64,000 nt of DNA from Isoetes taiwanensis (Eukaryota; Streptophyta; Lycopodiopsida; Isoetales; Isoetaceae). A program made the translations under genes and the position numbers. Below are positions 33,532 through 46,224 of this stretch, piece after piece. The notes under the pieces were generated by a model. The model was not told the origin of the DNA. It was given only the letters and a program-made list of their open reading frames with translations, and did not search any database. The stretch covers positions 1,372,010 through 1,436,009 of the forward strand of contig JAJEKV010000096.1 in assembly GCA_021234155.1 (NCBI GenBank), in the 5' to 3' direction. How positions within the stretch are numbered: the first letter of the stretch is position 1; each line of letters opens with the position of its first letter.

Positions 33532-36500
33532 TGACTGTAACCAGGGCATTTGTTGCTGTTCAACCAAAAGAGAGATTTGTCCATATGATTTATGACAGGT
33601 TCTGTAAGTACATTCAATGCCTAGTTCTGATTATTTGGGAAGCAGTACGCATTTGTAAGTCCATGACCTCAGTAGATGATACAGAAATCATAGGACAAGG
33701 GGATCTGCATGGCAAAGCAATGTGTTTTATAGCAGAGGTAGAGAATGGAACCTGGTATCTAGACTCAGGGGCCAGTGATCATATGACAAGCAGGAAAGAC
33801 CTCTTCAAGGACTTCACAAGTGTTTCAAGCAACAAGAAGGTAAAAATTGGAAAAGGTCTGCTTAAGGTAACAGGGTATGGTGTTGTAGCATTAAGGCTCC
33901 CTACCGGAATGGTGCATCTGAAAAACACATTGTATGTACCAGATCTTGAGGTAAACTTAATATCCATTGGGAAAATGGATGATGCTGGGCTATATGCCAC
34001 ATTTGGAGGAGGAAAGTGTCTCATTAAAGATGAGAAGAACCATGTTTTGGCTGAAGGAAATAAGGATGAAGGTATATATAGACTCAGCTGGTCTCAAAGT
34101 CCCTCTATTGCTTTGAGTGCTGCAGCAGCAAATATCAATCAGATCTGGCATGAGAGAATGGGCCATGTAAACTATCAGTTCCTTAAGAAGATGGAAGAGA
34201 AAAACTTTGTCAGAGGGCTTCCTAGGGTCAAAGCTCCCATGGGTATATGTGAAGGATGTGCTCTTGCCAAGCTAAACCGAAAACCTTATCATAAGCAGAA
34301 GGGGACACGTGCTTCTCAACCATTAGAGCTGGTTCATATGGACGTATGGGGACCAGCCAGAGTCACGTCCACAGGAGGATCCAGGTATTTTTTATTAATC
34401 ATTGATGATTATACGAGAAAGAATTGGGTTTACTTTCTCAAGAAGAAGTCAGATGTCTTTGAACACTTCAAGATTTGAAAAGCCATGGTTGAAAATTTTA
34501 AAGATAAGAAGATAAAAGAAATAAGGACTGACCAAGGTGGAGAGTTCAACAGTGCTGAATTTTCAGATTTCTTGCAAACCATCAGGCATGAAACCTCAGT
34601 TGCTCATGAACACCAGCAGAATGGTGTGGTTGAACGGAAAAATCGAACTGTGTTGGAGTGTGCACGTGCTATGATTCTATCCAAAGATATTGATCACAAG
34701 TTCTGGGCTGAAGCAGTTCATACTGCAGTTTACCTCATCAATAGAGCACCCACCAAAGCATTGACTTCTAGCGTACCTGAGGAGGCGTGAACAGGAGAAA
34801 AACCAGCTGTGGATGGCCTTAAAATCTTTGGTTGCACTGCGTATGTCCACCTCTCCAAGGCAGAAAGGAGATTAGGGAAGCTATCCAACAGGGGAGTACC
34901 TTGCATGTTTGTAGGCTATGGTGAGACCATAAAAGGATACAAATTGTTTGTACCTTCAACACGCAAAATGATCATACGAAGAAGTGTGGCCTTCAACGAA
35001 CAAGATTTCAAGGTTGGCCAAAACAAAGTCCCTGCCCCTTATGATCCCCTTGGCACTGCTCCAGAAATGAAAGGCCCTGATACTAGTGACTGATGATACT
35101 GCAGGTGATGTGCCTTTAGAGGAAAGTGAACTTCCATCTGAACCCGAGTCTGGACCAGAAAGTAGTGATGAGGATGGAGAGGAGTCTACTGAACCAGAAC
35201 TTCCAAGGAGGTCTAGCAGGTCACGGAGAAATACAGAAAGGATGCAAGACTATCTTAATAGTAGAAAACCTCGAGGATCTGCCTATCTTGCACTGCACAG
35301 CAGCTCATCAATTGATGAACCATCCTCATTTAATGATGCCATGAAGGCACCTGAACACTCCAAATGGCAGCAGGCAATGGCCGAGGAATATGAATCCCTT
35401 ATGGAGAATGAGACGTGGATCTTGTGCAAGTTACCACCCGGGAGGAAGGCTATAACCTGTAAGTGGTTGTACAAACTTAAGTATGATGAACATAACACCA
35501 TTTCCAGGTACAAAGCCAGATTAGTGGCACGTGGATGTTCCCAAACTGCAGGCATTGACTATCAAGAGACATTTGCCCCTGTGGCCCGTCTTACTTCAGT
35601 GAGAGTAGTACTTGCCTTAGCTGCCAAACTTGGATTAGATCTGCAACAGATGGATGTTAAATCAGCATTCCTTCATGGACGGCTTGAAGAAGAGGTCTAT
35701 TTAAAACAACCTCCTGGCTTTGTAAAACAAGGATCTGAAACTCTTGTGTGCAGGCTCAAAAAGGCCATCTACGGGCTGAAACAGTCCCCTAGACTTTGGT
35801 GTAGGACCATTCATAGTTTTTTCTCAAACTTGGGCTTTGACAGAAGTGATGCAGACTGGAATGTCTATGTAAAGCAGCTTGGGTCTCAATTCCTCATCAT
35901 TGTGTTGCATGTCGATGATTTGATCCTTGCCTCCAATTCCACCATGCTGATGCAGCAGACTAAGACTTCCTTAGCAGCTCGGTTCCACATGACTGACTTA
36001 GGGCCACTGAAATATTTTTTGGGTATTCATGTTCTTGCAGATCAGGAGCATAAGACCATCACCATTCATCAAGGGAAGGCTGCTGAGTCTCTCTTAACAA
36101 AGTGCAACATGCACTCCACCAGACACGTAAGTACTCCAGCAGTGCATTCTAGCTTATCTTTTGAAACGTGTTCTCCAAAGTGCAAGGAGGTGGATAGCAA
36201 AATTGGGGTGCCCTATAGGAGTGTGATAGGCTCCCTTATGCATTTTATGGTCTGTACAAGGCCAGACCTTTCAGAAAGTGTTATTACACTTAGCCAATTC
36301 ATGGAGTGTCCAGAACCTGCACACTGACAAGCTCTCAAGCACATATTGAGGTATTTGAAACAAACCCCTCGTTTAGGGATATGTTATCATGGAAACCATC
36401 CAGGTCCTTTCACTTTAGAGGGCATGGTTGATGCTGACTATGCAGGGAATGTGGCTTCCCCTAAATCATGCACAGGCTTCATTTTTACGCTGCAAGGGGG

Positions 36501-36882
36501 AGTTGTGAGTTGGACAAGTAAAAAGCAGAAGGCTACTGCAGTAAGCACCTGTAAATCCGAATATATGGCAATATGTGCAGCTACAAAAGAAGCCATCTGG
36601 CTCAGGAGATTGCTTAAGAGCATTGGTTGTGAACAGAGAAATCCGACGATCATCATGAATGACAACAGGGCAGCTGTATGTCTTGTGAAGAATCCCAGCA
36701 ACTTTACAAAGGCCAAACATATTGAGACACAATACCATTTCACCAGAGAAAAGGTGGAAGAAGGCAAAGTAACCATAAAGCATTTGGGAACCCACCTTAT
36801 GACTGCTGATGTATTGACTAAACCGTTACCAAGGAAGAGGTTCTCCGAATGTGTGCAAGAGATGGGCATGAGCTCAGTTTGA
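33531..36882 (+). pseudogene. Copia 2 pol: protease, integrase, RT, RNase H with in-frame stops
   Basis: The protease active site is WYLDSGASDHMT (about 33750). The integrase carries its zinc region (HERMGHVNY, CEGCALAK), the first D in LVHMDVWGP, the second in IRTDQGGEF and the E in QQNGVVERKNR, so the catalytic triad is intact. RT (35086-36327) has ETFAPVARLTSVR, DVKSAFLHG and catalytic LHVDDLILAS. RNase H (36346-36882) has VDADYAG, KSEYMA and NDNRAA. Breaks are few: TGA at 34476, 34788 and 36325, each where relatives have tryptophan, and one frameshift near 35086. It reads as a single polyprotein disabled by a small number of recent changes. Confidence 0.92.
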
Positions 36883-37150
36883 TACTGGGGAATGTAGCTA
36901 TGATCAGGTAAGGAGTTAGTTAGTGATGCATTTTAAGTAGGTGAAGGTTTCTGCAGGAAACCATTAAGAGAACATGGTGGCAGATGGGCTCTTTTGGCTA
37001 CTGTGGTAAAGTTTTAGGGGGAGCATTTTCTTTCAGAAAAAAACAAACAAAAAAAATTGAGTAGTGCAGACATCATTAACAGAACTTGGTGGCAGAAGTT
37101 CTTTTTTGTATTGTTGCAACTGGAGTCTTTCTAGGAGTTTAGATTCAGTC

Positions 37151-37161
37151 AGGAGGGGGAG
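37151..37161 (+). other. Copia 2 polypurine tract
   Basis: AGGAGGGGGAG just before TGTTGGAAAC, the usual second-strand primer. Confidence 0.8.
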
Positions 37162-37369
37162 TGTTGGAAACTGGAAAGTATGGCAAGGTTGACGCTTGTC
37201 ATATAGTTAGGATATTTGCCTTTTTGTGTTCCTAAATTACAGGACACGGTTGAAGATATCTTGGCATGCAGCCTGGCCTTTCTATATTAAGAATTCTGAG
37301 ATGTATAAAGATAGATCTAATGAATGGAAACGCCACTTCTTCTGGTGTCAAATTTTCTTAAGTGAATTA
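37162..37369 (+). repeat. Copia 2 right LTR
   Basis: Starts TGTTGGAAAC. Its last 103 bp equal the left terminal repeat. The right border is set by the end of that match, not by a CA end or target duplication. Confidence 0.75.
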
Positions 37370-38985
37370 TATTTTGACTTAGGTTCAGATACAAAAGTGT
37401 TACAAAATCGGCCTTTTCCGGAATCGGCCCTTTGATAGTAAATAGCTGAGATAAAGGTAAGTAGAAGCAGATAATGCTAAATCGGCAAAGATTAGAATAG
37501 ATTTGGCCCTTTTCCAGGGCGAATCGACCGGTATTCAGCAGATCCGGCGTTGCTCTATCCGTCTCATACGAATTGGGCGACAAACAGGTCCTTGCCCAAT
37601 GTTTATTTGACGCTGCATCTGTATTCGACATGGGGTTTCATTTTGAGATGTTGTTCAGCTCAGTGGATGCTGTTTAAGAAAACACAGGCTTCGAGGCAGC
37701 AATAAATAGAAGGGAATAAGCAAAGGAAAGAAACCAAGTACATCACTGCCCAACCCATGTTTACAGAGGTCGAAAAGACTCTGGAACGAAAAACTCCATT
37801 AATCCGTTCTATAGCCAGACATCCATCTGGAGATTAGCTGCCTCCCTTTTTTTTTGTGCCAATTCTGCAGTTCAGGAGAGCAGATGATGATTATGGCATA
37901 ATCCAGATGACAATGTTAGCCATTGAGGCCCACACCAACCGTGGGCAATATAATAATATGAAACAATCCTGGGACGAACCTTACATAATTTGGCAGCATG
38001 TCTTTCCATTTGAGTTGCTCCAAACAGACAAACCAATAGAGGCTGCATTTTAAGCTACAAACAAAGAATTGTCTGATTGCCACACATATGTGTGGCACTC
38101 CAAAATGTACATAAATATCTTTTAGCAAAAACTCATACACTAACTGGTATGCCATAGAAAATCTTATATGAACACTCGGAAATCATTAATAAGTTGCATG
38201 TGGATCCTGTACACATTTTAATGAGACTTCCCGCAAATATTGCTGCATTTTAGTCTGTGCAGCATTGTCATTTAATAAGAGTATTAATCCATTTATATGG
38301 AGGTATTGAGTAAACTATATGTACAATTCAAAAATATATGCCCTATTGAAATGAAGTGAGGAAACTTAATTATTTTACTAACAGGATGTTGTGAGGATGC
38401 TTGGTAATTATTGATGGGTGCCTCTGAAGGATATCATGCAATGACTTGCAGTTCTTGCTTAAAATGTTTTTTGCATAAACTATGGCATTTTGCATAAACT
38501 TAGAACTTTAAACATGTATTGTAGCCTCATCAAAAAAAGCAAGAATCTAACCCTGCTTGCCTAGCCCAGCTCATAATGCGCCACGGTTTTGGGTCATTGA
38601 AATTGTCTTTCATTTTGTACCATGGATTAAGCCAATACGGGTTCGAGATGTGAAGGAATTGCAAAAAAGTGAAGATATTATTTACAATAGAGCAAACATA
38701 TCCACTCAAATGGTGGTACCCAAATAACGCAACATATCCACTCAAATGGCATTGACACAAAAAATGCCACGCATATGACGGTCAAACAATGCAACAATAA
38801 TTCATTGGATGATGAGTACGATGGATAAATTCCTTGAACATATAGGAGTATTGTACTTTGGATAATTGAGACTTCTTTGAACATATAGAGGTGTTGTACT
38901 TTGGATATTAAGAAACATGGGTATGGAGAGATGAGTGCATTTGTCCTTGGCCGAGCATTTAGTGCGAAAGAAAGGAGGCCGCCCT
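37370..38985. other. spacer between Copia 2 and LINE A
   Basis: AT-rich. A TATCCACTCAAATGG motif is repeated at about 38699 and 38731. No gene recognised. Confidence 0.4.
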
Positions 38986-39016
38986 AATTAAATCGAGCTT
39001 CGTGAGACCCAAAAGG

Positions 39017-39331
39017 TCATGAAGCTAAATGTACATCCACTGATTTCAAATTTTGCAGTACTAATTCACGATGGGTTTCTATTTTTAACATAAAAGTACC
39101 CAGCTTCAAAAGCTCTATTTGCGATAAAGTAAAAAAATTCTGGAAATCTTCTTGTATGGTCTCAAAATCATCGCGTATCTCCTGGTAATGAGGACAGTAC
39201 AAAAAGACATGTTCGTCATCTTCAACATGTGCCTCGTCACAAGAACAGGTTCGATCTTCTCTTGGAATCCCTTCCCAACGTCCTGTCTCAACCCGCAGCC
39301 GGTGAGAACCCAGTCTATATCGTGCAATCAT
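39017..39331 (-). pseudogene. LINE A C-terminal zinc-finger-like domain
   Basis: Reads YRLGSHRLRVETGRW, then CSCDEAHVEDDEHVFLYC and a helical end. The Cys/His/Cys spacing with an acidic EDDEH core is the LINE C-terminal finger. LINE B has the matching VCRACDSYSVEDEAHVLLHC. Confidence 0.8.
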
Positions 39332-41263
39332 CTTCCTAAGCCATGGTTGTGCTCGTAAGTACTCTTGTTCTCAATTACCTTAGATTGCACTATGTCTCTG
39401 ACACCTGCATCAGAATCTGGCCAATCTTGTTCATCCAACCCCCATTTGCTTGCCCACATTTTAACATCAGAAAACCATCCATTTTCAGAAGACATTTGCA
39501 TTCCTATGTATGGAAGCCTGTCATCGTTCAAGCTTTTAACCCAATTAATGTATGAAATTGTCTTATACAAGACCTCTGCCTCTAGTGGAAGCATTCCAAC
39601 CTCTGACAAGATCATTGCATAAGGCACCTGTTTCTTGACTCCCAATTCCTCCCGCAAAAACAACTTAAGCACTTTCTCTATTTTGCTAAAAAGCTTGCTG
39701 GAGATAGATGGCCCCCATATGGGAGATCCTTAAAGCACAACCGTTTGAATCAAAGTTCGAAAAAGCATTTTACGCAAGTGCCATGTTTGCAAGCTTGCCT
39801 TATGACATCTCCTCAACATGCTATATAGTGCCGATTTACCTCCTGCTATTCTCTTCATGATGCACTCCTTCCAACCATAATTAGAGCTGACCTCTAGGCC
39901 CAAATATTTGTATGTATCAACTATCTCAAGTTTATCTTTCCCATAAAAGAAGTCTATTTTTGCCACAATCCCAAAAATCATGCACTTTGATTTTGACATG
40001 TTTACCTTCATAATCTGATCTTTAGAGAACAGCTCCAAGGTATCTAAATGTACTTGTAGGCCCATTGGGTTTTCTGAAACAAGAACCACATCATCAGTAT
40101 ACATCAATAACTAAATTAAGTGGTTACCAAGGGGCATCCCTGTTTGTCCTCTCATACGTATCCATTCTTCTAATGAATCAATGTAAAGCCCAAAGAGCGT
40201 CGGTGATAGGGGGCACCCTTGTTTCACACCAATTGTACTTTTGATTTCATCTGGAAGTTTTACTGAAACTTTTGCAATGACCTCTTCATATAGTTTTGTA
40301 ACCACACCTCGCAAGGATGTCGGGACACCTGATTGTTCCATTCTTTCCTGCAAGCATGCCCTTAGAACATAATCAAATGCCTTTGCGAAATCAATGAAGG
40401 CCAAATACAATGCTTTTCTAGGACGTTTCACCCTCTCAATAAGGCAACGGAGTGTCACAATATGGCCATACGTACTGTGATTCCTTCGAAAACCAGCCTA
40501 ACATACTGCTCTCTTGCCATTTTTCTCCGTCCAGTCACTTACTTTACGTTCAAGTAAACCACCAAAGACTTTTGCGTACACACTACTAATGATAATTGTG
40601 CGGTAGCTGTGACATCATGCTTATTACCTGCTTTGAAAATAGGGACTACCTTGCAAACTTGCCATGCTCTAGGAAAACCGTCTTTGGCTGCTCTATTCAA
40701 GATTGAAGTCAAACATGAGATCATACAATCCCCACCACATTTAAATAATTCGAATGAAAGCCCGTCTATGTCTAATGCTTTGCCATTTGACATTGCACGT
40801 AGAAGTAAATAAATCTTCATGCACCTCAATTTCTTTCATAGCGGTAGCCCCAGGAACATAGTAAACTTGCCGGACAGATTCCAGCAATTCACCTACATTC
40901 AAAGCTGTATGATCGTGATCTAGTTGAGTGGTAGCCCAGAATAGCTTGAGCTCCTTTTCTAACAGTGCCTCTAGTTCCACTTGACGAGTTCGCTGAAAAG
41001 ATCTCTTCTTCTTTTTTCCTTTTCAAAAACTTCTTATACCAGCTCGGTCTAAATCTCAGACCCTTTGGCAAGGATTTCCGCATCTTTGAGCACTCCAAAT
41101 CCCACCAAGATTTAGACCGTTTTGCTGGCCTATGTTTCATCATTCCAAAACTCTGTTTGGCAGCACCCAAAATGGTTGCATCAATTTCAGTCCCGCTTTC
41201 TACCAAGCTTTCAATGTGCCTTTCAAAGCTTTCTCGATATAGATGTTTTAGTTTATAATTCAA
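39328..41263 (-). pseudogene. LINE A reverse transcriptase
   Basis: Pieces at 41263-40539, 40458-40111, 40107-39730 and 39672-39328 give, in order, SKSWWDLECSKMRK, a helical spacer, SNGKALDIDGLSFELFKCGG, WQVCKVVPIFKAGNKHD, LYLAFIDFAKAFDYV, STIGVKQGCPLSPTLF and catalytic YTDD, then TYKYLGLEVSSNYGW. One in-frame TAG lies just before YTDD (about 40111). The polymerase core residues (Asp of DFAKAFD and YTDD) are present. Stops and shifts make it non-functional as it stands. Confidence 0.88.
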
Positions 41264-41506
41264 CTTGATTCTAGTTGCTAGCGACCTGTTTTTACAGCCT
41301 TACATTTAAAGAGAAACATAGAGGAGCATGGTCTGACTCAAGCAGCTTCTCCATGATATAAAAATCTTGAACAACATCTATTGTCGGAGGTGCAAGTAAA
41401 TAATCAACTACACTATTGCCTTGCCATGAAAAGTATGTTGCAGTTCCTGTTTTGGGGTACTAAGGTATGCCATTAGGAATTTTGAGATTACAGATGCATC
41501 CAAGCT

Positions 41507-42793
41507 CTAACAGAAAATCTCCCATTTGGTTTTTAACATCGTCTGTGGAATTTCTGACAAACTGGGGCTCCTGAACCTCATCCAACATAGGATCTCCTGC
41601 TGACAGAAAGGTCGCAGTTTGCAGCCCTTTGTTCTGGCGTTAAAGTCGCCTACAAAAAATATAAACCCTTTGGACTGATATTGTAATACTTGTGATGTTA
41701 AAGCATGCAATGGGTGCTCTCTATCCATGTCATCTCGGGCATATACCTTCGAATTTAATGGTGCAAAGTAGCACAGTCCAAGGAATATGGACTGATCTAA
41801 AGCATGTATCCTCATCCACATAAACTGATTGTGTTTATGCTTCTGTTCTACAGTTATACATATGTCTAAATGTTTTTTAACATAGACTGCCATACCTCCA
41901 AAGCTTCGCCCTTTGCATGTATCCTTGTGATTCCATATTGAGTCCAGCAGCATGAAGCCATTAAGATCTGGCAATGTGCTTGCCTGATAATGCCAAGTTT
42001 CCATGAACATTAACACATCTGCATTTCTCCATAGATCAATTGTGCCATCTGCCTTGGCTTGATTTAAGCCATATACATTCCAGGCTAAGACATTTAGGGT
42101 CTCGCATCCCTTTAACTTCCTTAGCCGTTCTGTTATGACAGCCTTTCCTCCCCTGCCCAAGAATGCAATGAATCCCTTATCTCGTGCTTCCTTCACTTTT
42201 GCAAATTCATGCTTTCTCACCTCTTGTTGGGCAGGTATCAGGTCATAGTCCAGCCAGATCTTCTGGTCTTTTAAAGATCCATGGTGGTCTAATACCCTGT
42301 CTCTAGCCCCTTTATCTGTAAACGTCACCAATATTAGTCTCACCTAATAACCAGACTTCCCAATTCTCCTGCAAGAAATTGGTTTTGGATCGTGCAGGTG
42401 CATTGTTTCTCGAAAGAAGCGATCCAGAACGCATGGAGGTCTTCGTCCTGCTCTTCTGATATTCCTGATATCTTCAAATTCTTGGAGCGAGCTTCTTGAT
42501 CCTGTGTCTCTACAGAAGCAGATTCGTGGTACAATTCCAATTGAGTCTTGGTTGCTGCAGCCACCAGACCCGACAGTTTCATTTCTAATTGAAAGCATTT
42601 GATCAGGTGGTATGGTTTCAGCCTTGGCTTCCATGTTCTTGTGGAGCGCTTCCCTCAATTCATTATTCTGAACCCTTAGTTCCTTATTCTGTATTTTCAG
42701 AATCTCATCCACAAGCAGCTGTAACTTGATCATCTCGTTCTTAAGGTCCTGGAGCAAGGTACGAATATCAGCTTCTTCCTCTAGATCTGACAT
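41507..42793 (-). pseudogene. LINE A head and endonuclease
   Basis: It starts at MSDLEEEADIRTLLQDLKNE and continues as a coiled coil (KIQNKELRVQNNELREAL). After a shift near 42600 comes a segment like the RNA-binding domain of L1 ORF1 (SKNLKISGISEEQDED). From 42343 the frame completes that domain (LVTFTDKGARDRVLDHHG) and runs straight into an endonuclease: LNVLAWNVYGLNQ, VLMFMETWHY, GMAVYVKKHLDI, FVGDFNART. The catalytic Asn (WNVYGLN), Glu (MET) and the GDFNAR Asp/Asn are present. ORF1-like and endonuclease domains fused in one frame is notable. The His near the domain end is not visible before the break. Confidence 0.82.
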
Positions 42794-44761
42794 CGAATTC
42801 TTCTTCCTGTTTCACATGCTTCTGTCTTCGACCTATGGCCCTTACGTCCTCTGTCCCACGGCGACCCTTTCAGATGACCTACTAACGCCTCATCTGAGCG
42901 GGATGATAGAACTTGGGGAATCGAATTCCAACTAAGAGATTCCAACACTCTTGGCTTATAAATTAAAGCTAAATTCCAGCACGGTCTGTTGCCAATGCTC
43001 TTAATCCCACAAAAATTATAATACATGCTTATGACATAAATCTTTAATATGCTTTCCGTTTCCTTGCTAGAGCGTGCTCTTTCTGGCTAGTCTTCTCATA
43101 CACATGATGACAGTCTTGGTTAACAAAAAAGACACCTTTGTTATAAAAAAGCAAATCAACCTATAAAAGAGGCCGACATCGACCGGATGGGAGAAGCGGA
43201 AACAACAACGATTGAGGCCACGACCAAATCTGGAATCCGTGAATAGAACTGAAAAGCTAATCTTGTATACTGACCTCCTATGCAAGCCTTAATGCCTTCT
43301 TGCTTTTATCCAGAGTTTGCAATCAGCTTTTTAATCAAACCCTTCTTAAGCCAGTCGTAATTGTTGCTCAGCAAGCTAGCTACGGAGGGGCAGTGCAAAA
43401 GAATTTTCTGAAAGCCCAAGTGCTTCAGCCAGAGTATTGTCACAACCCAATGATTGGGCAAACATTATTGCCACAGAGCCCAGTTGGGCGATTAAACAAA
43501 GAAACCCAAGAAAACAAGCTCCCATCTTCTCCACATGATCAAGGCGACACCTGCAAGGCCCAAAATTAGCATCAAAGCAAATCCAGGTCACTCACCTCTT
43601 CTGTGTACGTCGGCCAAGTCCAAATAGCAGACATAGGCAATCCGGAAACCGCCAACATCACTAAATCGACACCGTAGAAAATTCCAATTTGGCATCGGCC
43701 TCCCCGGGCCCATATGCCCCTTACCCCATTGTGAACTGTTATCCGCCCCTGAACCTTACTCCAAAAGAAATACCCCTTCTTTCCATAACCAATATGCAAA
43801 CATCAGCTTCATACTTATTTATATATGAATACCTCACTAAACCTTTAATAAAAACCTTAAGTTATAAACATACAACATGTGATTGTGCAAACATTATGGA
43901 TAAGAGCATGGCATATCTGTCTCTGTATGATTTCAAGTTCGAAGTAAACAAAATTAGAAACTCAATAGGGTTGTGAATTTATCAAGAAATATGTAATATT
44001 ATGGCGAGGAACCCCCTCCCCGCTTCCATAATCTCTACGAGTTCTTGAAAATGGCGGAAGCAAATCGAAGAGGTCAAGCATACCAGGGTTTTGTAGCCCA
44101 GCACTCAAACATCACAGTTTAAATGTTTCAGGAACGACGAACTGGACTTGTAGGTAAGCCGAGGTTTCGTAATTTGTTCCAATTTTGTTTCTTGCAAGAA
44201 GCTAAGGTTTTGTAATTTCGTTCAGGCTAGGGTGTTGCAATGCTTGAGCTTCTCTGTTGAGGCCCATTTACTCCCTACAAAGCTAAAAAACGAAGTGTAA
44301 CTCATTTTCTATTTATTCAGGCAAGAATAGAATCTTTAACGCATTCTTGGGAAGACTCTTCAAGCAAAAACAACAACATATGGCGGAAGTGAAGTGGCTT
44401 TCTTATTGAGCGTTCAAAAAACAAAGTTCAAAAGCATAGTAGTAGAAATGATTGGCTAGAAAAATAGAAAGCCAAACAAATCCTGGAAGTAGACAATCAT
44501 CGAGGGTTTCAATGAGAAAGGAGGTAAGCCACAATGAAACTCAAAGTAAGAGATTTATCAACTAGAATAAAAACCCCGCCTTTTCGGGTTTTCCGAGAAA
44601 ACCATGGAGATAAATAACAGACTAAGAGCCATACAAGTGCATCATCCATCCATCATTTGACAAAAATCCTTGTGCGTACGCAGTCTTCACATAACAATTG
44701 CAAACTCCAAATGGCCATAATAGCTTGATAGAGTGAGAAGCCATTGAAAATTCATCCATAG
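42794..44761. other. spacer, no gene recognised
   Basis: Short frames on both strands. On the minus strand at 44567-44600 lies a CCCGAAAAGGCGGGGTTTTT motif that recurs at 53.9 kb. Confidence 0.35.
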
Positions 44762-45696
44762 TTATGAAGCCACGGCCCCACTTCGAATGTAGATATCTAT
44801 AGTCATGAAGCCATGGCCCAATTCAAATGTGACTTGAATAGATCTAAAAGAAAAAAAGAGTGGACTACTTTTAATAACCACAGATTTTGGGAGGGAAGCC
44901 TCAGCAGGAAGGGAAACACAAATACGAGGACCATTGGCAATTGAATGAGCAAGGTACAACCCTAATCCATTGGCAATGGAGATCAAGAAGTCTGGAGCCC
45001 GCAACTCAATTGGGAAGTCATACCAGCAGGGCATACGACGTGCTCCAAACTTATTAGGAAGAAACCCATGGATGTATACCTGATACAAGAGATAATGTCC
45101 CCACAAAGGATCCACTCCACATTCCACTAGTTTATCAACAGCAATAGGCTACCCGAACATCACTAAGAAATAATTGTTTTGCTTATCCAAAAATTTCAAG
45201 GACTCATGCGGAGGCAATTCCAACTTTTGCAGATGTTGTTTCAACCAAAATTCCATCCTTTTGAGATCAAGAAACTGACCAGTGAAAAGACATACCACTG
45301 CATGGGACACTAGATTGTGAAGACTTTGCAAGTGGATGCCATGATCTATCTCCACAACTGAGACACCAGCCTGAGTGAAGGCACTAGAACACACCTCTGC
45401 TTCATAGAACACGTTATTAGGAGGTAGTTGAACATCCATTCGATCTTCAAGACCCTGCAGCTCTTTCATATATATTCAGACACCTCTCTTTTGTTATTCT
45501 CCATCATAATGGACATCGCAGCAGCAACATGAGCAGAACACACACCAGATATCATGTCTCGCTTAATCCAATCACTGAAGCGCGTTTGTGAGACTCGAGC
45601 AACAGTATTAGGGGTAGACCGGGGAGCAGAGGGACGTGGGGTTAAACACTGTTGTTCATAGATTTTGTCCAGAATGCATGCAGAGGAATGAGACAA
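44762..45696 (-). pseudogene. DUF4283-type ORF remnant (L1-LINE ORF1-like)
   Basis: Two frames, 45696-45466 and 45469-44762, overlap at a shift near 45467; the second has one in-frame TAG at 45149-45151. The second frame reads AVVCLFTGQFLDLKRMEFWLKQHL and later MPCWYDFPIELRAPDFLISIANGLGLYL with PRICVSLPAEASLPKSV. That is the layout of plant DUF4283 domains (a short hydrophobic strand with a WL helix, then the W-x-P-E-L and IA-x-x-LG block). Such domains form the nucleic-acid-binding ORF1 of plant L1-type LINEs and their relics. No CCHC knuckle follows. Confidence 0.65.
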
Positions 45697-46224
45697 TTGA
45701 GCACTGTTTTTTCTTGTGTCACCATCTTCGACTTGCTTGGCAGTGAGCCTTTTCCATGGTGACTTGAATAGTCAGCAGGTCCTATTGTCAGTCTATCCTA
45801 GTCCTTGGGACAAGTTGGCAAAGAGGGCTTTCCACTTAGCATCTGCTTGGATCATCTGGTCCATCTGGAAGAGACAAAATCTCCTCATCTTCAAGGGACA
45901 GGTCTTTTCAGATACGCAAGTGCTTAGCGATGCTCGTAGTCGCATTGTAAAGGCGTATAAGTGTTCTTTCTTAAAAAAGGATGACGTCAAGAGTATCATT
46001 TGGGAGTGATATCTTTAGATTCAGACTTACTCATAGCAAACAGTTGTGCTCGTGGTGATATATATTCTCTGCTTTTCTGTGTTATGTATATGGTGGGTAG
46101 TGTTGCTCTAGTGGACATCTTCTCCACTGGGTTTTGAGTCCCCCATGTACTCTTTGTATTCTTTTGAGTAATAAAGGTCCACGTTCATAAAAAAATAAAT
46201 AAATAAATAAATAAATAAATAAAA
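45690..46224 (+). mobile_element. L1-type LINE, 3' end only
   Basis: The plus strand opens with ETIEHCFFLCHHLRLAWQ, the zf-RVT finger of plant L1 LINEs, then after a shift SAWIIWSIWKRQNLLIF, also typical of the C-terminus. It ends in a (TAAA)n tail at about 46188-46222. Everything 5' of the finger is missing, the usual result of incomplete reverse transcription. It abuts the DUF4283 remnant on the opposite strand. Confidence 0.75.

Larger units (their letters stand above)
32529..37369 (+). mobile_element. Ty1/Copia LTR retrotransposon 2, abnormal left LTR
   Basis: Gag, protease, integrase, RT and RNase H follow in Copia order, with a tRNA-iMet primer site at 32632-32643 and a purine tract (AGGAGGGGGAG) at 37151-37161. 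The right LTR starts TGTTGGAAAC at 37162 and appears to be about 208 bp. Only its last 103 bp are present on the left (32529-32631), differing by about one base. The sequence left of 32529 is unrelated to the first 105 bp of the right LTR. No target-site duplication was found, consistent with a rearranged left end. The near identity of the shared part points to a fairly young copy. Confidence 0.88.
39017..42793 (-). mobile_element. LINE A: non-LTR retrotransposon with nucleic-acid-binding head, endonuclease, RT and Zn-finger tail
   Basis: In minus orientation the order is a coiled-coil and RNA-binding-type head, apurinic-type endonuclease, reverse transcriptase and a cysteine/histidine tail. 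About ten frame breaks separate the pieces. The wording of the RT (AFIDFAKAFD, VKQGCPLSPTLFGLYID, MMYTDDVVLVSE) and the tail are shared with LINE B at 56.7-59.5 kb, so both belong to one family unlike the plant L1-type copies at 45-51 kb. Ends are not defined: no clear poly(A) or target duplication was seen, so the true limits may lie 30-200 bp further out. Confidence 0.88.

Noticed and set aside
46188-46222. CRISPR-like or regulatory repeat
   Set aside because: It is a (TAAA)n microsatellite forming a LINE tail.
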